Of a DNA stretch of 29,139 nucleotides, positions 23,567 through 29,139 are shown piece by piece; the stretch's first letter is position 1; the number at the start of each line of letters is the position of its first letter. Below the pieces are notes generated by a model. The model did not search any database. It saw only the letters and a list, made by a program, of their open reading frames with translations, and was not told the DNA's origin. This stretch comes from Bacteroidales bacterium (GTDB lineage Bacteria; Bacteroidota; Bacteroidia; Bacteroidales; Porphyromonadaceae), in contig SFHG01000017.1 of assembly GCA_004555765.1 (NCBI GenBank), forward strand, positions 1-29,139, read 5' to 3'. The position numbers and the translations under genes were made by a program.

Positions 23567-24292
23567 TTAGAACGCATACAAAAGGTACGCTTTAACTGCT
23601 ATGATTTGCTCGGAGGACTTCACGAAGATGTCCGACCTGGAATTTTTGAAAAGGTCTCCGAATCCGTAGACATAGCTGCCTCTCAGACCTGCCACAAAGT
23701 GTCTGCCGAAGTGGTACTCCGCACCGATACCGCCACCGACGCCCCAGAAAAAGGGATTTTGCACCGGGGTCTCGTGGTGTTTGTCGAACGGCGTGACCTT
23801 AGAACCCTCCGGAAGCGGAGTCACGGTAGAGCTCTCCCCGAGGTAGTACCCGAAGTGCGCCCCCGCGTCCACCGTGAGCTTGAAAGACCCGCCTCCGATC
23901 ATGAAGTGCGTCATTACGGGGACGTTCACGAAATTAATCGTCCGGTCATACTTGTAGTCGGGCAAGTCGTCGTGCACCTCCGTCCACCCGCGCGAAGAGT
24001 AGTCCACTTCGAGCCAAATGCCGGCGAAACTCGCTACGTCGTACCTCAGAACCACGCCGCCGTCGTAGCCGATGTGCAGTGCCTGACGCAATGAGGGCTG
24101 GAGGATGACGTTGGAGAGGTTCACGCCGCCGGTGCCACCGAGCATCAAGCGGGGGACAAAAGGGGCTTTTTTGACCTCTGCCTTGGGGAGGTTGTTCCCC
24201 TCGTAGACCGGCGCCCTATCCTGGGCAAAAGAGACCGAAGTCGAGAGGAGGAAGAGTAGGAGCGAGACGGCGCTCCGCAGTCTTGGCATCAT
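23567..24292 (-). CDS. small outer-membrane beta-barrel protein (PorT-like family)
   Basis: The product is 241 aa. The signal peptide (LLLFLLSTSVSFAQ, cleavage after about residue 24) is followed by alternating beta-strands such as GIWLEVDYSSRGW, FKLTVDAGAHFGYYLG, GVGGGIGAEYHFGRHFVAGLRGSYVYGFG and a terminal AVKAYLLYAF. This is the pattern of the eight-stranded OMP_b-brl_2 / PorT family. The start is uncertain: GTG, ATG and ATG follow one another. I chose the ATG at 24290-24292 because it overlaps the stop of the upstream LysM gene as TGATG, a usual sign of translational coupling. Function is unknown; the coupling suggests the two proteins act together at the envelope. Confidence 0.85.
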   Translation of the reverse strand: MMPRLRSAVSLLLFLLSTSVSFAQDRAPVYEGNNLPKAEVKKAPFVPRLMLGGTGGVNLSNVILQPSLRQALHIGYDGGVVLRYDVASFAGIWLEVDYSSRGWTEVHDDLPDYKYDRTINFVNVPVMTHFMIGGGSFKLTVDAGAHFGYYLGESSTVTPLPEGSKVTPFDKHHETPVQNPFFWGVGGGIGAEYHFGRHFVAGLRGSYVYGFGDLFKNSRSDIFVKSSEQIIAVKAYLLYAF

Positions 24293-26142
24293 CACAATTT
24301 CAGGGTGTTGGAACTTCCTTTTTGATAGCGGACGAAAAAGACGCCCATATTGCTGAAGAGGTTGTTTATGACCGGAGAGGAACGAAAATTGAACCGACTT
24401 TGGATCCCGTCATAATAGCCGTCATAGCGACCGTTCTTGTAGATGTTGCCCACAGAACCGGGGTCGAGGAAATAGCCCGCCGTGTCATAACCCAAGATCG
24501 AGTATCGGGGATACGTACTGCCGATGCTCACGCCGTACCATGAGATGTATTCCTGCTGAAACGTCCTATAATCCTCACTTGACGGGTCGGCAAAAAAGGT
24601 CGTGTAGAAAGTCGACTCCGTACTGCGGAGTGCGGCACTCATACGGGAGGCATACGTCTGCCACTCGGGGTACCCGAAAGCCGTGAACTCCGGTCCCGTG
24701 TACGCACCGTCTTCACCCGGAGCCATCGCCGCCACAAGCGCCTTGAGTGTCAAGTCTGCGGCTGAGCGGGACGAGGAAGAGGGAACCACGACGATGCGAC
24801 CGGTGCGTCTTTTGAGCGCCGCGAGATCCGAGTCGAGTGATGAGGAACCCCCTTCACTGTACGAGATGTCGTTGCGGACGAGGGTGCGTTTCAACTCAGT
24901 CACAAAGTCACTCTTATCCTCCTTTGCGCTCGAGGCGTAGCTCACGAAGTGGACGTGCGTCCGATCCCGTCCGTAGACTTGGACGAACTTGTCCGCGGCC
25001 GCGGCGTAGAGCCTTACGTGCGGCGTATTGATCTGGTAGACCCTTAGCGCCCTGCCGTCCCCGCCTGTGGAAAAGCTCGGAGGAGCAGAGGAGAAGGGGA
25101 TAGTGTACAATGCCCCCTTGCGCTTGGCCACGGTCGCAAGGGCGCTCTGGGAGGCGGCGGAAACACCACCTATGATGAGATCCACTGCCGGTAAGGCTTC
25201 AATCTCGCTTATGGACGAAGAGAGGAGGGAGGAGCTGACGTCCACGGTGTAGAGGTCGATGCTGATACCCTTGGCTTTGACCTCCCTCAGCTTGAGGAGG
25301 AAGCCCTGATAGTAATCCCTGAAACGGGTATTCCCCCCATCGTCCAAAAACGGGAGTGCCAGGACGATGGTGGCTCCGGAGAGTACGTTGGGGACGGCGT
25401 CAGCGCCCCCGGGATATATCCCGTCATAGGCGAGAGGTGCACCATTGGTAAGGGCTTTATTGTCCCGAAGTTTGAAGTCGGGAACGAGTATCGTCATCCC
25501 TGTTTTCAGCCCGTCTTTCACCCGGGGATTGTACTTGTAGAGCTCCTCTTCGCTCCATCCGGTGATGCGGAGCAGACTGTAGACCGTCATGCCCGCCTCC
25601 ACGGTCATGGTCTTGAGACCGGTCACCTTCTCGGTCGGAGCAACGGGAGGGGCAGAGGGCTTGCTGCGAACCGGCGCGCCGGGTCGGTCTTGGGCGGATG
25701 ACAAGCTCCCGGACGAGGGCGGTATCCTCAGAATGATGCCCCCGGGGAGACGCTCTGCAGACTTAATGCCGGTGTTGGCTTTCAGGATCTCATCAACAGA
25801 CACGCCGTACATCCTGGCTATGGAATAGAGGGTATCGCCCACGCGTACGGGGTGAAAGCGTTCTCCTGCCCCCTGTGCAGGCTGAGAAGAGTAGTTTGTC
25901 ACGTTTTTGGCCGTGGAGGGCAACAGAATGCGCTCTCCGACCCGTATGCCGTTTTTGGCAGAGGGGTTCAAGGCATAGAGGTCATCGAGGGTGATGCCGT
26001 GAATCTGACTGATGCGGAAGAGGGTCTCGCCCTGCTGCACCACATGGACGGGACTTGTGCCGTTTTGCGCCAGGAGGGGAAGCAGCCCGGAGACCACGAG
26101 GGTCAGGAAGGCGATCCAATATCGGCGGTAATGCGCTTGCAT
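24292..26142 (-). CDS. secreted protein with three LysM domains and a periplasmic-binding-protein-like domain
   Basis: The product is 616 aa. I chose the ATG at 26140-26142 because it opens a signal peptide (MQAHYRRYWIAFLTLVVSGL); a TTG 14 codons upstream only adds a polar stretch. LysM domains, which bind peptidoglycan, lie at about 32-75 (VHVVQQGETLFRISQIHG), 97-141 (FHPVRVGDTLYSIARMYG) and 178-221 (MTVEAGMTVYSLLRITG). A proline-rich linker precedes the third. Residues 245-616 look like a type I periplasmic-binding (ABC or receptor ligand-binding) fold, starting GATIVLALPFLDDGG and containing VDLIIGGVSAASQSALATVAKRKG. No lipobox cysteine is seen. The stop overlaps the start of the next gene. 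It may be an envelope sensor or scaffold fixed to the wall; no ligand can be proposed. Confidence 0.85.
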   Translation of the reverse strand: MQAHYRRYWIAFLTLVVSGLLPLLAQNGTSPVHVVQQGETLFRISQIHGITLDDLYALNPSAKNGIRVGERILLPSTAKNVTNYSSQPAQGAGERFHPVRVGDTLYSIARMYGVSVDEILKANTGIKSAERLPGGIILRIPPSSGSLSSAQDRPGAPVRSKPSAPPVAPTEKVTGLKTMTVEAGMTVYSLLRITGWSEEELYKYNPRVKDGLKTGMTILVPDFKLRDNKALTNGAPLAYDGIYPGGADAVPNVLSGATIVLALPFLDDGGNTRFRDYYQGFLLKLREVKAKGISIDLYTVDVSSSLLSSSISEIEALPAVDLIIGGVSAASQSALATVAKRKGALYTIPFSSAPPSFSTGGDGRALRVYQINTPHVRLYAAAADKFVQVYGRDRTHVHFVSYASSAKEDKSDFVTELKRTLVRNDISYSEGGSSSLDSDLAALKRRTGRIVVVPSSSSRSAADLTLKALVAAMAPGEDGAYTGPEFTAFGYPEWQTYASRMSAALRSTESTFYTTFFADPSSEDYRTFQQEYISWYGVSIGSTYPRYSILGYDTAGYFLDPGSVGNIYKNGRYDGYYDGIQSRFNFRSSPVINNLFSNMGVFFVRYQKGSSNTLKL

Positions 26143-26231
26143 TTCTGTTTCTATTTTTTGCTGATCAGAAATTCTATCTATCAAAGGTGAAAAATGCGGG
26201 CTGTCTTTAATACGGACACCGCACCCTCCTG

Positions 26232-26239
26232 CAAAGATA
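26232..26239 (-). promoter_or_regulatory. probable -7 box of the LysM gene
   Basis: CAAAGATA on the plus strand reads TATCTTTG on the minus strand (TAnnTTTG), about 90 bp upstream of the ATG. The -33 element is not clear. Confidence 0.5.
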
Positions 26240-26328
26240 CTTTTTTACTCCGAACTCCTCACTCTTAACCGCCACCTCCCCGGAGCGGACTTTTTAGACA
26301 CTTTACCAACAAAGAATCATCGAATAAA

Positions 26329-26586
26329 GCCCCGGAGGGGCGGACGGCTCTAGCGGAGCCGGATCTTGGTAGACCGGCACGAAGACCGCGTTAGCGGTCG
26401 ATGTGCCGGGGAGGGACGTCCTTTCTTAATTTCTGTGGCTCCATAGGAGCCAAATAGCTATTCAGCTCCTATGGAGCTGTAAAAGGGTGAGGATGTCGCT
26501 GATGTCCCGTGGCTGCGAGTCCGGAGGACTCTTTGCCACGGTCTACCAAGATTAGGGCACTCTGTGCCATTTGGCCCCTACGGGGC
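26329..26586. repeat. array of seven hairpins (REP-like cluster)
   Basis: Hairpins in order: GCCCC/GGGGC (26329-26341), GGCTC/GAGCC (26346-26360), a two-tier CCGGCAC+GACCGC/GCGGTC+GTGCCGG (26374-26409), TGGCTCC/GGAGCCA (26436-26452), CAGCTCC/GGAGCTG (26463-26479), a second two-tier CCGTGGC+GAGTCC/GGACTC+GCCACGG (26507-26541), GGCAC/GTGCC (26556-26568) and GCCCC/GGGGC (26574-26586), with a small palindrome AATAGCTATT (26453-26462) between. Both two-tier hairpins have 7-bp outer and 6-bp inner stems with 3-nt internal loops on each side. ATCTTGGTAGACCG (26363-26376) and its exact complement (26539-26552) bracket the central part. There is no coding signal. This fills most of the 755-nt gap before padR. 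Confidence 0.75.
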
Positions 26587-26664
26587 TTTACCTAACCACA
26601 CTAATCTCAAAATGTCTCTAATGCGTCGACCCCAGCCACCTTCCCCTAACTGCCACCTAACCGA

Positions 26665-26744
26665 GGTACGTACCAAGGAGATCGCCTCGGTCTGTATGAG
26701 GAGGAAACGAGATACGTACATAGGCGGACGCCTTGGTGCGTACC
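26665..26744. repeat. 80-bp four-module intergenic repeat, copy 8
   Basis: GGTACGTACC (26665), GGTCTGTATG (26689), GATACGTACA (26711) and GGTGCGTACC (26735) are spaced 24/22/24. The copy ends 49 bp before the -33 element of the padR promoter. Confidence 0.8.
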
Positions 26745-26793
26745 AAAAATTGCCCCCGCCTTGCATAACATCAAACTGAAATACATACTTTGT

Positions 26794-26825
26794 TTTGCAA
26801 AGTACCGAAACTTTTGCTACCTTTG
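26794..26825 (+). promoter_or_regulatory. promoter of the padR-pspC operon
   Basis: TTTG (26794-26797), a 20-bp spacer and TACCTTTG (26818-26825) match the Bacteroidetes consensus exactly. The leader to the padR ATG is about 65 nt. Confidence 0.85.
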
Positions 26826-26897
26826 TCTCGTGAAAGGGTGAGAGCCCTTTCTGAAGCAGTGAGATTTTAGTCATAAACAAAATAGACTCTGAAAGTT

Positions 26898-27362
26898 ATG
26901 CAACCCGAACGAGAATCATTTGCCAAAAATAACGCACAGATGCGTAAGGGGATTTTGGAGTACTGCATCCTTTTAATCCTCAACCAGAAGCGCTCCTACA
27001 GCGCCGACCTCTTGCAGTCGCTCAAAGACCATAATCTCATTGTGGTCGAAGGCACACTCTACCCGCTACTCTCCAGACTGAGGAAGGACAAGTTTCTCGA
27101 CTACAGTTGGGAGGAAAACACCCAGGGACCGCCCCGCAAGTACTACGTCCTCACCGAGAAAGGCTACAAATGGCTCACGGAGCTCTCGGCCACTTGGCGG
27201 AGTATGCGCGACGCGATACTCGACTTGGAGCGGAGTACGGGCAACTTCCCCTCTCCCGCCCCGTTTGAGAAGAGGGAAGGCGAAGGGCAGTTTATCGAGC
27301 GACACAACGAGGACGAAGCAGAGCAGCCCGGCGAAGAACCGGAACAGTCCGACAACCAATAA
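26898..27362 (+). CDS. PadR-family transcriptional regulator
   Basis: The product is 154 aa. PadR proteins are winged-helix repressors that often control the gene beside them. The domain is at about 12-100: MRKGILEYCILLILNQKRSYSADLL (first helices), VVEGTLYPLLSRLRKDKFL (recognition helix region) and the wing GPPRKYYVLTEKGYKWL. A dimerisation helix and an acidic, disordered C-terminal tail of about 40 residues (EDEAEQPGEEPEQSDNQ) follow. It lies 24 nt before a PspC-domain membrane protein, a pairing often seen in Bacteroidetes, so it probably controls that operon and itself. The signal sensed is not known. Confidence 0.93.
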   Translation: MQPERESFAKNNAQMRKGILEYCILLILNQKRSYSADLLQSLKDHNLIVVEGTLYPLLSRLRKDKFLDYSWEENTQGPPRKYYVLTEKGYKWLTELSATWRSMRDAILDLERSTGNFPSPAPFEKREGEGQFIERHNEDEAEQPGEEPEQSDNQ

Positions 27363-27386
27363 CTTTTATTCCACAAAGACAGCATT

Positions 27387-28490
27387 ATGAAAAAGACAGT
27401 GAACGTAAACCTGGGCGGACGCGTTTTTCAAATAGACGATGATGCCTACCGGATGCTCGAAACTTACATCCAAAACATCCGCGCACTCTACCAAAAAGAA
27501 GACCCCGAAGGAGAAATCGTCCAAGACTTCGAGCAAAGGCTCAGCGACCTGCTGTGGGAGAAAAAATACGGCGAAGACGCCGTCATCACCGTAGCCATGA
27601 CAGAGGACGCCATCCGCACACTGGGTCCGCTGGAAGACATCCAAGAAGAGGACGTCTATCACGAGACCTCGTTTAGCGCATCCGAAGAGTCCCACGGAGA
27701 CTCGGCAGAGACCGGGTCGGAGACTTTTGCGGGCAATGCGGCCGCAGGGGGAGCGTCTCAGAGCGTCCCCTTGAGCGAGCGTAAGAAGTTTTTCCGTAAC
27801 CCCGACGACAAATGGATCAGCGGTGTCTTGGGCGGTCTCGGCGCACTGATGGGCATAGATCCCCTTTTCCTCCGCATCCTCTTCATCCTCTTGATGTTTA
27901 CTCCCGTCAACTGGATCCTGATCATTATGTACTTCACCTTCGCCATCTTTATTCCCAAAGCCAAGACGGTGGAAGACAAGCTTCGTATGGAAGGGCGACC
28001 CGTAAGCTCTTCGGAGATTTGGAACAAGATTTCCGAAGAAGCTGCTTTTGCCGCTTCGACTGCGTCCGACGGGCTGAATAAGGTGGGCAAGATGTTCGCG
28101 CCGAAGACCAAAAGCAACCCCGCGTCCGACGGCAAGACCGCAAAATCCAATCCCGGCGACTCGATTATGTACTGGGTTATCGGTATCGCCGTGTTGCTCG
28201 TGGTCTTTTTCAGCATCTACTGGCTCTTCGACTTCGTAGGCAGCGGGAGCTTTATGCATCCGGAGACTTGGGACTACTTTGTACCGGATATGCTCGGACA
28301 CGGTCTGCTGGGAGGTGGCATCATTTTGTCGGTAATTATGGTCTTTGTCGGCATAATCACAGCTATCACACTCGTATTCGCTCTCTTAGTCCTACCGCTC
28401 GGGCTCATCATACGCAGCAATATGAGTGGCGCACTCAAGGTTATCCTCTGCCTCATCTGGCTCGTCGTCATAGGCCTGATTGCCTTCTGA
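27387..28490 (+). CDS. PspC-domain membrane protein
   Basis: The product is 367 aa. Residues 1-90 form a soluble domain typical of PadR-linked PspC proteins (MKKTVNVNLGGRVFQIDDDAYRMLETYI; DFEQRLSDLLWEK). An acidic linker follows. The PspC domain at about 132-192 has RNPDDKWISGVLGGLGALMGIDPLFLRILF and a transmembrane helix. Further transmembrane segments lie near 260-283, 307-343 and 350-366. PspC proteins of other bacteria belong to the phage-shock envelope stress response, so an inner-membrane stress role is likely but not shown. It starts with ATG 24 nt after padR and is followed by an intrinsic terminator. Confidence 0.92.
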   Translation: MKKTVNVNLGGRVFQIDDDAYRMLETYIQNIRALYQKEDPEGEIVQDFEQRLSDLLWEKKYGEDAVITVAMTEDAIRTLGPLEDIQEEDVYHETSFSASEESHGDSAETGSETFAGNAAAGGASQSVPLSERKKFFRNPDDKWISGVLGGLGALMGIDPLFLRILFILLMFTPVNWILIIMYFTFAIFIPKAKTVEDKLRMEGRPVSSSEIWNKISEEAAFAASTASDGLNKVGKMFAPKTKSNPASDGKTAKSNPGDSIMYWVIGIAVLLVVFFSIYWLFDFVGSGSFMHPETWDYFVPDMLGHGLLGGGIILSVIMVFVGIITAITLVFALLVLPLGLIIRSNMSGALKVILCLIWLVVIGLIAF

Positions 28491-28570
28491 GTCCCCGGGT
28501 GCAAGGATCTCCCATCTTAGAAAAATCTCTACAACATATTTTATTATCAAATCGCTACAATAGATTACAG

Positions 28571-28612
28571 CGGGCGGGTGCGCGGCAGATGCGTCCCCGC
28601 CCGTTACTTTTA
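28571..28612 (+). terminator. intrinsic terminator of padR-pspC
   Basis: CGGGCGGG (28571-28578) pairs with CCCGCCCG (28596-28603), and an inner GCGC/GCGT pairing extends the stem. TTACTTTTAT follows. It lies 80 bp past the pspC stop. Confidence 0.75.
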
Positions 28613-28915
28613 TAGGTTAAAAGTGTTGGAGGGAGGGGAGACCTCTCTGTATTTATGGGTTCTTTGGGTAGTTGAAAGCGCCAAGAAATGAACAAAAAAA
28701 GCTCCGACTCCATCAGTGCTGTCCCTTGACGGTTGTACCCCTGCAGAGCCGGTTCTGTTTCGGACTAACGGAGCAAAGCGAACGCTTTCCCCGGAGACTT
28801 CTCACTAACTCTTTTGACCCATCATAGACCTGACTTTTCGTCAACTCGATCTTTAATGCGTCAGCTCTCGTATTTTCCAGTCGTAAGTGCAACACAAAAG
28901 GAAGGAAAAGCAAGG
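28613..28915. other. non-coding stretch with no recognised feature
   Basis: Neither strand shows a recognisable protein, tRNA or promoter here. A small inverted repeat AAAGCG-AA-CGCTTT occurs in the middle (near 28776-28789). The left boundary of the IS30-family element may lie toward the right end; GTAAGTGCAAC near 28883 could belong to its terminal repeat, but this cannot be settled without the other end. Confidence 0.3.
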
Positions 28916-28949
28916 ACCACCTTAGGGGGGCTAGCCCCCCTAAGGTGGT
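28916..28949. other. 34-bp perfect palindrome next to the IS30-family transposase
   Basis: The left half ACCACCTTAGGGGGGCT is followed at once by its exact reverse complement (17+17 bp, centre CTAG). No T run follows, so it is not a typical intrinsic terminator. Confidence 0.9.
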
Positions 28950-28974
28950 GGAAAAAGACTTAAATGTATTACTT

Positions 28975-29139
28975 TTGTGTTATGAAGAAAAATACAATCA
29001 CCTAAGCCCGGAGCAAAGGTACACAATCGAAAAGAGGTACAAGCAAGGAGAGACGATTACGTCTATAGCTAAGACTATTGGCGTAAGTAAGAGTACAGTT
29101 TCTCGAGAAATCAAGCGTAACAAAACAGAGAAGAGAGGG
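28975..29139 (+). pseudogene. IS30-family transposase, N-terminal part, start out of frame, cut by window end
   Basis: The frame containing YNHLSPEQRYTIEKRYKQGE and then TITSIAKTIGVSKSTVSREI is the N-terminal helix-turn-helix of an IS30-family DDE transposase, and it runs to the window end without a stop. The natural start appears to be the ATG at 28982-28984 (ATG AAG AAA ...), but a run of five A (28988-28992) puts it out of frame and it stops after seven codons. Six or three A would give MKKKYNHLS or MKKYNHLS, the usual start. In the open frame only TTG (28975) or GTG (28945, 28948) could serve. It is either a frameshifted copy, a sequencing error or a non-ATG start. I give the TTG as the left limit. 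Confidence 0.7.

Noticed and set aside
26329..26586. CRISPR array
   Set aside because: The units are palindromes of different sequence with no constant direct repeat and no regular spacers, and no cas genes are nearby.
28713..28913. 66-codon open frame on the minus strand near the IS30 element
   Set aside because: It has no recognisable family, no promoter, and could be remnant or chance; there is too little to call a gene.

Overview
The window is chromosomal DNA from a member of the Bacteroidales, most likely Porphyromonas or a close relative. The evidence is the Bacteroidetes-type promoter -7 box TAnnTTTG in front of several transcription units, the near absence of Shine-Dalgarno sequences, a Bacteroidetes-type LptD, a PadR/PspC gene pair and an arginine/glycine-rich tail on ribosomal protein S3. 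The genus is inferred from gene content and was not tested by a search.

Layout. (1) 1-1426: a tRNA-Arg(UCU) gene with promoter and terminator, facing an exported BPL_N (glutamine-amidotransferase-like) protein. (2) 1665-7200, all on the minus strand in transcription order: sppA, lpxK, dut, grpE, dnaJ, i.e. envelope proteolysis, lipid A synthesis, dUTP removal and the DnaK co-chaperones. (3) 7201-18965, plus strand: the str and S10 ribosomal operons (rpsL, rpsG, fusA, rpsJ, rplC, rplD, rplW, rplB, rpsS, rplV, rpsC, rplP, rpmC, rpsQ, rplN, rplX, rplE, rpsN). The run ends at rpsN with a strong intrinsic terminator, so the usual continuation (rpsH, rplF, rplR, rpsE and onward) is missing here. 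(4) 18966-19352: a repeat-rich scar with a short element bearing IS256-like terminal inverted repeats and an 80-bp intergenic repeat. (5) 19353-26142, minus strand: a LysM/periplasmic-binding fusion protein translationally coupled to a small outer-membrane barrel, then LptD, then a D-2-hydroxyacid dehydrogenase. (6) 26143-26897: an array of short hairpins and another repeat copy. (7) 26898-28490, plus strand: a padR/pspC regulator and membrane-protein pair. (8) 28916-29139: a long perfect palindrome and the start of an IS30-family transposase whose natural ATG is out of frame.

The least expected pattern is a family of intergenic elements of 79-80 bp, with at least eight copies here. Each has four palindrome-like decamers (GGTACGTACC, GGTCTGTATC or its complement GATACAGACC) spaced about 23 bp apart. 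The decamers and their spacing are kept while the spacers drift. One copy lies inside the S10 operon. Other points to check are the broken S10/spc junction, a 557-nt hairpin-rich gap between rpsL and rpsG, a 10-bp-periodic tract upstream of the rpsL promoter, and the hairpin array before padR.
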